Source: Phoronis australis | Lineage: Eukaryota > Phoronida > Phoronidae | Direction of reading: 5' to 3' | DNA length: 64,000 bases | NCBI GenBank assembly: GCA_002633005.1 | Contig: NMRA01000638.1 | Span: 172,693-236,692, forward strand | In this document: positions 34,377-46,744 of the stretch, in pieces | How the letters are laid out: every line of letters starts with the position of its first letter | How positions within the stretch are numbered: the stretch's first letter is position 1 | Position numbers and translations under genes: made by a program | Notes under the pieces: generated by a model | Seen by the model: only the letters and a program-made list of their open reading frames with translations | Told to the model about the DNA's origin: nothing | The model's database searches: none

Positions 34377-36824
34377 TGCTCAGTTCTTGCTGGACACGAA
34401 CATCAAATCAGTCAGTACTTAAACATCATTTTCACAAGCTCTTTTCGGTTTGCCTAGCTGCTGCTAGGAACTTGGCAGCCCAAGTGGACTCCCCACAGAA
34501 CTGGAAACTGCCCTAACTCTCACACACTCAGGTTATCGTAAACAGTAGTAGGCATCCATTGATATGCACCAGTAGCAGTATTGTACACAAGTTTTGTTGT
34601 CTAAGGCAATAGGAAAGCCCACCAACTGGTCCAAAGTAAATACAGTGCTTCGATAACCTCTGTCCTCTCCTGCATTCACAAGATTCTCGTAAATCTCATT
34701 AAATTCACAGAAATTGACCAAGTCTGTTGCAAGCACAAGTTACCAAATGTCTACAGACTACGCTGAAACAGGTGCCATCCTCTTGCAACCATCACAAAGT
34801 TGACAGGATCTTAGTAACTCTCAAACAACACTTGGTTTCTCCTGACAGACTGTGTTCCTGAATGACTGTCCCTTTTCAAAGGTGGGCCAACAGGATTGGA
34901 GCTCTAAAATTTGGTACGTCGATCCAAACCCACAGTCACCTGTGAGGCTAATTAGCCAGCAGTCATCATAAAAATACTTGTCCACCATCAACCTATGCAC
35001 CAACAATTGTTCAGGACTACAAATGACCCACTTGTCAAAAAATAATCAACATTTTACCAACAGGTGGTTTCCCTATCCTTTCGCAAGTCACCTCTTGCCT
35101 TTGTCAACTTACACCTCAGAGCAAACCAAACTTGCTAGATTATATTAATACCTCCACCAATCACACTGAGGATGAATGGAGAAGGTAGTGTGTTAAAGAT
35201 TATGCAACGACCATTCACTCTGATCTGGACATGTTATTTGATCTAAGTCAAAGAGGGAACAAGCTATCAAAGAGAAAAGATGCAGTCCTAATAAAATTCA
35301 CTATTTTTTGTTATTTCAAAGCAAAGGAAATAAATCTTTGACCCAGGAGACCTGTTGATCTTGTCTTTACATCCACTTTACGGTTGATGGAGCACCCACA
35401 AAAGAGGCACAATATATTCCCTAAGTCCATCTTTTCAGGCTATGTCATTTAAATTCTAAGCTTAAGTTCCCTTGTTGACAGACAATACAATGGGGTCTGA
35501 TTAATTGATCTAGAATTGTGAACAGCAGCAATGATGGGGGATCAACCAGGACCCTACCATGAACAGGCCAAGGTGAACAAAAGCCTCGGCCACACCTCTC
35601 TGTTGTCACATGTTTTACACTTGTGTGACATGACAAACACTTGCAGAGAAAGCCAGAATAAAAGTATGGTGTTTCAATTGATAGAGACAAATCTGACAAC
35701 AGGAAATATTAGAGATGAAAGTCAAGTGTTCAAATTATTACAGATAAAGACTAATGATAACAATGAGAGCAACAGGACCTCCAGACAGTGGTTTGGAAAT
35801 GTGAATTATATTACAAGTAACAAATTATTGTACACCCCCCACCCCAGTGATGGATTTTATTTCAAACTATACTTGAACACTTTGTCATTTTATTTTCTTC
35901 CCAATTGTTCGCAAACTTCAAGAACTCCGCTGGCTTCAGTACCACAGCTTTTAATGACGCTGTCTGCTGCACTGAGATTCCAACTGCAGTTCATTGGACA
36001 AAAACATGTGTTTGAAAAAATCAGACGAGAGAAATGTGACAATGGTTTTGCGAACCCTCGCAATTCGATTTTGGTGGAAAGCTCTTGGAGTTTGAAGAAT
36101 TCCCAAAACTCACAGAAAGGTGTCAAATTCTCCTAATTTTGATGAAATTACCCTGCTTTTGAACTAATTCTCACAGTTTTCTTGAAATGTAATTGTTGAG
36201 TTATCGAGGATGTGTGGCGGCGGAAGGGTCAGTAGGCTTCACACGGTTAATTTCCTGCCTCTCGATTTCAGTACTCAAAGGTTCCAATATGTTATTGGAT
36301 GTTTGCGTAATAAAAAATGCAAGTAAAATTTTGTTTATCGCTTATTGCATCTCAGTCAAACTGGCGTTAGTAGAATTCACCAATGTCGCTAGCAGTTCAT
36401 TGCCAAAAAAACACCCGCACCGCTTAAACATACAATGTCAAGCCAGTATACTCTTTTAGTTAAGACTGTCGCTGTGGTGCGGGTGCATAAGTTCCCACAC
36501 CTGAATCGCTGGAGTGCACGCTATATTGGTAGCAACATATGTGAGCGACAGGTGACTCATACATACATGGGTGCTCAACCCCAGAAAGAAGGGCTTGAGA
36601 ATTTGATGTCTTTTGCTATAAAAAAAAACGAGTGCAGGCCATTACGTGATGGCCATTTCCAAGTCACGATCGTCTGCCAAGACATTATTGTTATGTATGT
36701 GATAACGCAGTAAATTGGTATAACACATATATTGTTTGTTGAAGAGATGATAACTACATACAATACCGAAATACTAGTAAATAGGTCAATACACTATGGA
36801 GTCCTTTGCCACTGACTGTAGAAT
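34377..36824. other. Intronic stretch, one unsupported long open frame
   Basis: The longest plus-strand open frame (35531-36136, 201 codons) has a random-looking composition, no domain and no splice context. No other feature is recognised. Confidence 0.4.
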
Positions 36825-37252
36825 CTAAAGTCCCGTTTATCAACTTTTGGCCCGGCGCAACTGACACGGAGCAAATTGACCCGTGCCAAGCGGCCGTTTA
36901 CACACACAACTCACTAACCATGGCAAGACGGAAATTAAAGGCTAGAGAGACTGGATCGCACATGCGCAGGTTTACAAATGATGAGAGTTGCAGAGACAAA
37001 GAACCCGTACGTAGGTCATTTGCACAAGCGCAATAAAGACGATCCTTTCCGCCTTACTCCAGTTTCGCGTTTAGACTTATAATTGACACGGCACAAGATG
37101 TTCGGGCGCAAATTACTCTATCTCACAAACAGATGGCAAAAATTTGTCACCGCGGTGTCAATTTGCGCCGTGTCAGTCCATTTACGCACTGGAACAACTT
37201 GTTCCGTGTCAGCTGATCCGTGTCAACTTTGTAAGTGTAAACGGCACTTTAG
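36825..37252. mobile_element. Short inverted-repeat element (MITE), CTAAAGTSCCGTTTA ends
   Basis: The left end CTAAAGTCCCGTTTA (36825) and the right end, on the opposite strand, CTAAAGTGCCGTTTA differ at one base. Inside the termini further inverted 'ctgacacgg(a/c)gcaaattgac' motifs occur. The element is about 430 bp, GC-richer than its surroundings, with no transposase. The superfamily is unknown. Confidence 0.65.
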
Positions 37253-39498
37253 TGAGTTATCTCTGAGACTTGTGGCTTTAATGTTCGTGGTTGGCACACC
37301 TTCTAATGGTGTGTGCTCGGCACACCAATTATGCGCAAACAACAGGACCCACCAGTGCTGCAATGCGATATTGTAATAGGATAATCAGGATGTCTTACAA
37401 GAAAAGTAGCCGAGAACACTAGCCAACGAGATGCATCCAAGATCGGTTCTGAATTATCCCCTGTTCATGCGATATGTTTACAACAACGTTTACAAGGCTG
37501 TTCTCTTTGTTCAATTTGATTTGGCAACAACCAAATAACAGCCAGATTCACATGAGATGCTTTATGTTTGCCAAGTACTCGCCTACTTACCGCTAAAAAC
37601 TAGCCTTGCGTACATTGGAAATTCCAGGTCGCATGTTACAAGATGAACAAAGTCTCCGCTTGCATTTCAAAATTTTAGGTTGCAAATGCGACCTGCAGCT
37701 CATTATGTCGAGCGCCGATTCCCAGTTGATTACAACCAACACAGACTTTAGCATACTCGGTAAGGACACGTTGCTGGTTAGATCTCGTCACTAATTTAGT
37801 CGTATAGCAAATCTTTGGTCCCAATGACAAGAATAATTGGCACTTCGTCTACAAATTATTTTTACCGACGAAGATACGTGTATGAACTATTTTTTCCTCG
37901 TATTCCTATTGTACTGGTTCACTAGACTCATCTCCAGTCAGTCATTAGTATTTTTTTAAATAAAATGTAAAGCAAATGCTTTTTCTTACGTAACTTTTGA
38001 TTGACATCTGGTCTTCATTACACAGCACGTTTTAAGCAACAGCGAGTGGCATTTCCGCATTTGACGGCGTCAAAAATGACAGCCCGAAAAACGACTTTCC
38101 AAGCTCTATACTCGCATAGTATTAATCTACAGATTCCGATTACTCAAATAGTTGGCGCTTATTGATTTATGTTCATTTACAGGAATAGGAATTGCCATTT
38201 TACCTATTCAAAAGCGTGTAGGAATTGTTACAGATAGATGACACTGTTTCAAAGGAGGTGTACTGACTATAAGAGTGTACAAACTGTTAGACAAATCACC
38301 ATAGATTACAAACCACATATACCTTGGCCCCACCAGAGGGGGGTGCCCAATTTACAAGTTGTTATTATGTATAGAATTGAGAATGTCCAGTCACAACTAA
38401 AGGGATTTAAGGTAATAATGACATTCAAGTATTCAAGTTTGAGGACAAGGACTTCCGAAGAACAGTAATGGGTATTTGTTGTTTTGACCTTAAAATGGGT
38501 TCCAAAAGCAGATAAAAATATCCTTACAAAATATTTTCATCCAAAGCCGAACTGCTTTACTTCTAGTTTATGCATAGCAATCAAACTTAAAAGGTCAGAA
38601 TAAGAATATCTTCAAGCTCAGAAACAGTATACTACAACTTGGGTCCAGGCTGCTCCAGCCAGTCTATGTATGAGATCATTTACAACATAACACATCACCA
38701 CAAAAACCACAGCAAAGAAAAGGTTGAGATTAGTTTTACAGCAAAAGCTGGTGTTTCGAACAGAGATACCCACTGAGAATAAGTTTTCATGGATTCACGG
38801 CATTCTTCATTTTCTTAAAGACTGTGACACATTAACAAAATTGGTCAAAAAGTGACAGTTTTATGGACACAGATTAAGACTAAGAAGTCGTCAACATATG
38901 ACATGACTCACATCAGTGCAAGGTTCAGTAAATTTCTTTTCAGTTGTAGATCTGTTTTACTGGCAGTATAGCCACTCATAAACAGTTAAAATTGGCAGTT
39001 AAAATCCAACTGCGAATGCTTCAGCCAAAACGATAGCACAGTGAAGTAGATCGAAGCCACTTAGCCACAGATTTCTAGAGTCTAGCACCATATAGATCAA
39101 TTACGAAATGCATAAATAACTTGCAGACAAGGTCCATGCTGGCAATGACAGAGGGTGTCTGGGCCCAAAATGTTTGTTATGCATGACTAATTAATTATTT
39201 TACTCAGTCCAATACAACTACCTTGCATTCATTTCACAAATAACACACCGTAATTCATAGTATTAACTTTGCAAAAACTATCTACAACACTCAGGTGTGC
39301 ATGAAGACATCTAATAACCACAAAACCTTCCAAATGGATAAACATGGCAAAACCATTTCTAATACACCACACAAAAACTACCAATAGCTGGTATGTCAGC
39401 GCTGCTTCATTGATGTACAACAAACACTGAAAGTGTATCCTGCATCAGTAACCAAAGCAATAGCAAAACAAAGGTTGGACATTATCAAAATGCAATAC
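37253..39498. other. Intronic stretch, nothing coding recognised
   Basis: A 'tgcaaatgcgacctgcag' motif near 37680 resembles the hairpin at 63921-63940 and may be a repeat end. Otherwise no exon, RNA gene or long repeat is recognised. Confidence 0.4.
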
Positions 39499-39591
39499 CT
39501 CTTTTCCATTGCGCACGATTCGGATATAATCTTCTCGCGGACTCTGTTTTGAATACATGCTATCCTTGTCTTTGCCTGAAGCATTTCCCAT
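39499..39591 (-). CDS. MACF1/DST-like: Candidate alternative first exon C, MGN (myristoylation-like) N-terminus
   Basis: This is a 31-codon open segment from ATG (39589-39591) to GAG|GTATTG, phase 0. The sequence starts MGNASGKDKDSMYSKQSPRE and ends DYIRIVRNGKE. Gly2 with a small residue at position 6 and Lys7 is compatible with N-terminal myristoylation. Vertebrate plakins also have an MGN-type alternative N-terminus, which supports the assignment. The donor is moderately good. The link to the CH2 exon is inferred from phase and strand. Confidence 0.6.
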
Positions 39592-40811
39592 GGCTCTGTC
39601 TTTGCTAATACATGAGAGGCAGGGAATCACAATTGCAAGCACCAAGCAATGATGTAGCCAGACACAGTCCCATCAGAAGGTTAATAACAGGAGGGTCAGA
39701 CAAACACTCATTGTTTGCTGTTTGGTCATCTACTCAAGTACTGGTGAGAAATTTTGCAAATGCGTGTCTCAAACAAAAAAATTTCCCTCAAGCCCGAAAT
39801 CAGAGGTGCGTCTTCCGCCTTATGCCAAGCAAGCGACTAAAAAAATTAGCCATTCTAATGACAGCCTGCACGTATCTGCCTAATTTTCAGGCTCCAATGC
39901 CAGACAGGATGGCATTTTCACACATGTTTTGGTTACATGAATAGAGTCTGAGCAGTGGGGTGGAAGGTGGGATTGTTCTGAAAGAAATCGCATTTAGCAG
40001 GCCTGCAAAGCAGTGGGTTGAGTGCAGGTGAAATAAAAACAAGTTCCTATTCACTAAGCCAGCACAGATGCCTTGGGCTGTATTTGACAAACTCTTGTTT
40101 GAGCTGTGGCACAAAAGAGGAACACCACATATAACGTTTATGAAGATCAGCCAACTGAGTTTTCACACCAGCCAAGGTACATTTTGAGGGTATACATGCA
40201 CAGTCACACATCCAGGTACACCTAATAAGGACGACTAAAGTAAGACAGTCTGAGCATAAGGAATAAGGGACTGACAGCTTATTTGAACTAAGAACTACAC
40301 ACAATTGTCTCCTTAATTAAACAAGTCAAAACTCTGAAGCAAAACTAATGCATTTGATACATGGCTGGATGTTGGTGAACTGGAGGGAATACTGACACAC
40401 TACTAAAGTCCCGCCCATAAACAGCCAACCCTAGAACAATGTGTACTAGTGCAACTTTTACCCCACTTTTGAGTGGATTGTCCACACATACATATCCGAT
40501 AACTAGGGTAAGCTGGAAGTTGTCGTGTAACGATGAACACCTCATGCGAGAGCAGCGCGCAAAAGAAAACCCAACTGTATAATCGCAGCTGATTACTTCC
40601 GCCATGCCCCAGGTTTGTGACCACAAAGGAATTTGAAGTTACGCACGTTACCCTAGAACCAGTTACTCCACCTCGATAAGATGTAGTAAAATGTTACAAG
40701 TGAGACACCATGACTACATAGCCTCAATGGAATATCAAAGATTTACACTACCACTGACAACAAAGACACTGCGATGTTGTTATTAGTAACCAAAAGTAGT
40801 AAATTACAGGC

Positions 40812-42079
40812 GAAGGCCACCTTTTTAATGTCATTTTTAGCAAAAATAAGGTTCGTTAATTATCCCAGACATATTTTTCACTTAATTGCAGCTTTTCGAA
40901 ATTTAATTAATTATTCGTTCTCTACTCCGGAAGTGACGTTTTGGGAGGCAAGAATTTCGCGCCAATTTCTTTTCATATAGTCTCACTGTGAGAGCTGTCG
41001 AGTCAATCATTGTTCTACCTCGGTTGGGATAAGTTCGGTTGTCGTTTGCTTTTGTTTATAAGTCAGTCAACATGCCACACTGTTGCTGTGTACTGGGATG
41101 TAATCATTATCGCCAAGAGCCTGTAAGCTGCCCTGCTGCGATGTTGAGTAGTGCGAGTGAATACAGGCCTAGCCTTTATGCAGCCTACATCCTGGGCGTC
41201 CAAATGGACACCCTAGCACTAATTTGGACACCCACTATCAATAGGAACCTTTCAAGTTTGGACACACACATTGTAATGACTACTAGAAAGCCTATGAAGA
41301 CTCACAGTGGTGACTCTTTTTTCAAAGAAATATACAATGTATGTACAAAGTCTCACACTTGGTTGTAAACTTAGATGTAAAAACCTTGGTCTATGTAAAA
41401 AAATCTGTGTTTGGGGGATTGGGGGGGTGAAGGGTTACGCGTCAGAATCATGGACACCCTGTAATATTGGAAACCCCATTTTGGACACCCTATTTTCGAA
41501 ATCCTGGATAAAGGCCTGATACTGGCTCAGTTCGACACCCAGTGAAGAGGACAGTTCCTCATTCAATGAACAAATCGGTGAGCTAAGCTTTGAGAAGTTT
41601 ATTGTGACTTGTCTAAAGTATTGGAGTTATTTAGAAGGTGCCAGGAGTGTGGCGAGGGAGTCACATGGCAGGATGTAAACAGTTTGTGTGCTCAGGTCAA
41701 TATCCAGTGGGAGTGTGTCGCGGGACACTCGGGCAAGTCGGACAGTTGTTCCTCTGTCCATGAGAAGATAATGAGTACATCTCGGTAAGCAGCAACAGTG
41801 TGGCATGTTGACCGACTCGTGAACAAAAAGCAAACAACGACCGAACTTATCACAACCGAGATAGTACAATCACTGACTCGGCAGCTCTCACAGTGAGACT
41901 ATATGAAAAGAACTTGGCGCGAAATTCTTGCTGCCCAAAACGTCATTTCCACAGTGGAAAAAAAGGTAATTGTTTAAATTACAAAAAGCTGTAATTAACT
42001 GAAAAATGTGTCTGAGATAATCAACGAACCTTGTTTTTGCTAAAAATGACATGAAAAAGGTTGTCTTCGTCTTTAAAGC
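40812..42079. mobile_element. Large palindrome with THAP-like ends
   Basis: About 300 bp at 40812-41118 is repeated in inverted orientation at about 41765-42079, with perhaps 85% identity by eye, around a 650-bp spacer. Both arms contain the block 'gtctcactgtgagagctg' or its complement. Each arm encodes a short N-terminus beginning MPHCCC..(G/R)C.HY (plus strand from 41070; minus strand from about 41809). MP..C....C is how THAP zinc-finger domains begin, as in P-element-type transposases. The frames end before the rest of the THAP domain. The spacer contains the repeat shared with 24141-24395. Confidence 0.6.
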
Positions 42080-42304
42080 AGTTATAACCCCTCCTCACAC
42101 CTTCCATCACAAAAAACAACTTTTGATTTAGACTACTAAGAGTATGGCATTACTGTAGTTTCCAATTGTTTGTTAGTCCTAGTCAATTTAGAGTTGGTCA
42201 ATTTAGAGTTGAGTAGATTTCTGGGCTTTGAATATGTTGTCAATTCATTATTGCTGGAGAGCACAGTCTAAAAGTTGACAATTTAGAAGTGATAAATTAC
42301 ACGG

Positions 42305-43112
42305 GTGAGAAACAACATGACTGCCGGTCCTCTTAAATCGAACCGACTCACCCAAAACAGGACCACCGGGGATCAAATGGGAGCATCGCACCATAAAATG
42401 GGACTGACGCACCTAAAAACACGACCGCCCCACCAGAAAACAGGACCGCCGGGGATTGAAAACGTAATGATTAACAAGCTAAGATTTATTATTGGTAGGT
42501 CTACACAGATCACACAATGGAGCCATATAAGTATGCATATGCAGGTCTTGTGCTAATTAATCCAACGAAATCTTTTGAGCGCTACAGGACACTTCACTTT
42601 GTAACACGCGGCGCTTTTGAGTTTTAACCACAAACCAACCACATTGCACGCTTTTGAGCTAAATAATTATAGAGTGTTTTTCACTCAAGCGGCTACAACC
42701 TGCAAGGTGAGTGTTGATTGACTCCTAGATTTTGCATGCGCCTGCTCCGCTCGCTAGCTCTACATGTTGATTAAGTTTCACGTAACAAGGTGCCGAGCAA
42801 AACTATACCCGGGCTGTGGGAAATTTCGGGGATGTAACAGAGCTCAATAACGCAGTGCTACCAATTTTTTATTTTGGTGATTCTTTTCACAGATAGACGT
42901 CATAACCCGCAGTATCATACAAAGGCCTTGATAACTACATTTTGTCCGGCGGTCATGTTCAGTCCCCGGTGGTCCTGTTTTGTGGTGGGGCGGTCATGTT
43001 TTTAGGTGCGTCAGTCCCATTTTCTGGTGCGGCAGTCCCATTTGATCCCCGGAGGTCCCGTTTTCGGTGAGTCAGTCCAATTTATAGGACCTGTGGTCAT
43101 GTTGTTTCTCAC
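42305..43112. mobile_element. Foldback element with long repetitive inverted arms
   Basis: The ends are GTGAGAAACAACATGAC and its exact complement at 43096-43112. The arms run to about 42465 and back from about 42945, and are internally repetitive with 'accgccggggat' and 'cctgttttgtggtg'-type motifs repeated every 20-25 bases. The centre is unrelated AT-rich sequence without an open frame. The open frame at 42305-42556 is a translation of the arm. Confidence 0.7.
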
Positions 43113-45410
43113 ATGTGAATTACCTAATCTCTCTAGATTATAACCAAGGAAAAATAATCATCCTTTTCAACCCAATAACCATGTTTTCCTGAGTAAACCA
43201 CATGCCTTTATTTGGCCAGTAACATGCCATTTCACCCTAATACACATTAGCTGATGGAGTAAGATAAGAGTTGCCTAACCAAACAACACAAAAAGTCTGT
43301 TCTCACTTTTTCACTCTTTTGATGGAGTAAAAGAAGATTGATTTCGAAATCTTCATATAATTTTGACCTGTGTGCATGCTCTCCCCATAAATATCAGTGA
43401 AATTTTAGCTGAGGTTGCTTTGGTCAGATCAGCCGAGTTTAAAGTAACTTTTAGTATTACTAAGTGATAAAGCAGTTTCCTTTGTTTTGAATTTTATATC
43501 TGTTAAGAATTTAATTTACACTTATAGTTTCAAAGTAAATACACAGAAATTAGCATGGAATATCAATAAACCTGAGTTAAAATTCCTGAGATAGTATCAA
43601 ATTTCACAAATTTATGAATCCGAAAAAGGTCTAATTGCGTAGTGCCACAGTATTCTAAGTAATCCGTTCTCGTGAGCGACAGGTGACCATGTTCAAGTAT
43701 ATACTTTTTTTGTCATAAATGGAAAATCCCCATGAAAATCGGACAAAAAATGATGCTAATTTCAAGAGTTAACGATTTTTCTCCTAAGTCATGGTGAAAA
43801 TAAAGAAGGAAGTTGGATGCAAAGTGACACTAAAATTGTTGAAAATTTACTGCAAGTTTTTGCTTCAAAATTCCATTTATTTTTCACAATAATTATCGTG
43901 AACTTGACCACAACATTATGATCAATGCTGAACGGCCGTTCAACAGTGACATAGTTATTTGATGGTTGTACCACCCACAAAATGCATGTGTTACAAGTTC
44001 TGCATCCGTGTTCGTTAAAAATGAATTGTAGAAAGAGTAAATTGGAGCAATCGAACGTTATAAACAACGTTATAATGCAACTCGATTGTGCTTTTCCTGA
44101 ACCTTCCGAATTCTGTAGACATATATGCTTGTTAAGAAATGTCAGTTGAAAAGTTGAATACATGGACAATTACTGTTAATTACAGAAAGAGAAAGGGCTG
44201 CAACAATGATAAAACCAGACCACTTGTAAGTCACAGCAAAAAATGTTTTATGCATAAGTTGCTTCTACAGCAATTCAAAAAAGAAACAAAAATCAACTGA
44301 GGACAGATAGATGTGAAAAAGTCATATTTCACAAGTTCAAGTTACAAATTTAATAGACTGGAAACATTCTTCAGGGATACAGCAGGTGAAATGTTAAAGT
44401 AATAATAGCTGAATTTGAATCAAAATATCACATGAGACAGCCAGGTATTTAAAAAATGCAATGTATATCAGCTCAATATAGTCATGCTTTGCTGATTAAA
44501 GGTACTTTTAGATTTTAATACTTAATGAATAAAAATTGAATCGTTGATCAATAACTCTCCTGAACACGACAGGAAGCAAAAAGTAATAATGAGGAACCAA
44601 TAGGCATTTTCCGATAAGGGAGACCAGGGCTGGTTTGACCTCAGGACACGTTCGGAATTGGTCATATCCAGTACAAAAAAATACAAGGCTCTTTCTCATA
44701 CAGTTAACTCCGCTATCGAAGCTTCCAAGTTAGCTGTGGTTAATCGCGAAGTTAAGCGTTACTGTTCCCAGCAGCTTTGGAGTTTTTCAGAAAACTAATT
44801 CAACAAAGTTATCACAGGGCAGCGATAATATGACCTTCAGTTATAAGTCATATGCCTTGCTGTTTTTGTCCTTGTCACCACAAATGGCAAGGATATCTCT
44901 CTCTCCCCAAATGGAAACTAGAACATCAACTTCACAAGGCAGCTAACTATTGAAGATAATTAAAAAAAACTGACTTCTGAATATACTAACAGCTGATATC
45001 CGAATGAAAGTGGTGTGGCGTATGGCAGCAACTGGTTTTGCCTACACTATATGTTCAATGATTTCTTATAAAGCATACAGCAAATGCATGGATAAATTGA
45101 GACAGAATGCTTATACTGCCAAAATGATAAATATGAGAACAAAATATTAACAATTATTACGCAGTCACTCCCCGCTGTTGGCAAACGCAGTGATCCATGC
45201 CAATAACTCCGATGACATCGAAGTAATAAGTGCTTCAACTGTAGAGAAGCGTGGATGCTTTGCTAAAATCCACCTCTTTGACTGGAGTTAACTCGCGCTT
45301 TTAAATTCAATCAAAAGCCAAATCTTTAGAGCCAATAGGAAAGGTCTTACAGTGTTGGTACCACGAAAATGTAGTGATAATGATAATATGGTAGTTCGAA
45401 ATAGACTTAT
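43113..45410. other. Intronic stretch, nothing recognised
   Basis: No coding exon, RNA gene or clear repeat is seen. The 126-codon minus-strand open frame at 43789-44169 has no splice context or motif. Confidence 0.4.
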
Positions 45411-46070
45411 GGAAATAAGAAAGAAAAACCTGTTGTGTATTTAGGGAGCACAAATAGCTTCAAAACGATACAATATTGATTCATACTTTGAACCCAACAA
45501 AAAGACTTGCATGATACTTCTTCCAACAGTGACATTTTTAGTGTCAGCATTTTTGCACTTACATGGACATACACTTCACTATGGAAATTAGTTATTTTTG
45601 GTGTTTCAAAGAACACACGCTTTTGTATTCAATTGGTGAAAGTTTTTTTAAGATTTCAATTTATTGTCCTAAGTTCATCCACTTGTACACGCATTCAACA
45701 TGAGTGCCCATTAACACACGTCTAGCCACATTTATTATTAGTTATGATTCTAAAAGTACTAGTTATGACATGTTATTGAAATAATTGAGCATGAAACTAA
45801 AAGTCAGTTATTGCATTTCAGTGTGTCAAAGAATTTATAAAAAATGCTGGAAATATCTCAAAGAATTAAATCCATATAAGAATGGAGAATGGTGTCTACC
45901 AAATACCTTATCGGCATCTAGCAAAGGTAATGGTCGGATAAAACGTGCCCGCATTTTGAGAACCAGTTTTCTCCACCCAATAATGGGTATCAAACTGGTT
46001 CTCAAAATAGGAGCATATAATATCCAACTATTGCCTCTAGCGACAATGCAAATTTCATCATGTTGCCACT
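45411..46070. repeat. Copy 1 of a 0.66-kb duplication left of N 46071
   Basis: Bases 45411-46070 recur at 46072-46744 with a few substitutions and one insertion of about 13 bp (ggaatgcaggaac near 46340). Copy 1 stops and copy 2 begins exactly at the N, as at 2602. No exon is inside. An inverted repeat lies in each copy around 'gagaaccagtttt...caaactggttctc'. Confidence 0.85.
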
Positions 46071-46071
46071 N

Positions 46072-46744
46072 GGAAATAAGAAAGAAAAACCTGTTGTGTA
46101 TTTAGGGAGCACAAATAGCTTCAAAACGATACAATGTTGATTCATACTTTGAACCCAACAAAAAGACTTGCATGATACTTCTTCTAACAATGACATTTTT
46201 AGTGTCAGCATTTTTGCACTTACATGGACATACACTTCACTATGGAAATTAGTTATTTTTGGTGTTTCAAAGAACACACGCTTTTGTATTCAATTGGTGA
46301 AAGTTTTTTTAAGATTTCAATTTATTGTCCTAAGTTCATCGGAATGCAGGAACACACTTGTACACGCATTCAACATGAGTGCCCATTAACACACGTCTAG
46401 CCACATTTATTATTAGTTATGATTCTAAAAGTACTAGTTATGACATGTTATTGAAATAATTGAGCATGAAACTAAAAGTCAGTTATTGCATTTCAGTGTG
46501 TCAAAGAATTTATAAAAAATGCTGGAAATATCTCAAAGAATTAAATCCATATAAGAATGGAGAATGGTGTCTACCAAATACCTTATCGGCATCTAGCAAA
46601 GGTAATGGTCGGATAAAACGTGCCCGCATTTTGAGAACCAGTTTTCTCCACCCAATAATGGGTATCAAACTGGTTCGCAAAATAGGAGCATATAATATCC
46701 AACTATTGCCTCTAGCGACAATGCAAATTTCATCATGTTGCCAC
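46072..46744. repeat. Copy 2 of the 0.66-kb duplication right of N 46071
   Basis: This is the near-identical partner of 45411-46070; it continues past 46744 into unique sequence. Paired open frames on both copies (for example 45785 and 46460) are the same random frame seen twice. Confidence 0.85.

Noticed and set aside
35531-36136. 201-codon plus-strand open frame
   Set aside because: Random-looking composition, no domain or signal, no splice context; opposite-strand frame is equally open.
40345-40626. Minus-strand frame beginning MAEVISCDYTVGF with a possible donor
   Set aside because: The potential donor is in phase 2, unlike all other candidate first exons, and the sequence has no recognised features.
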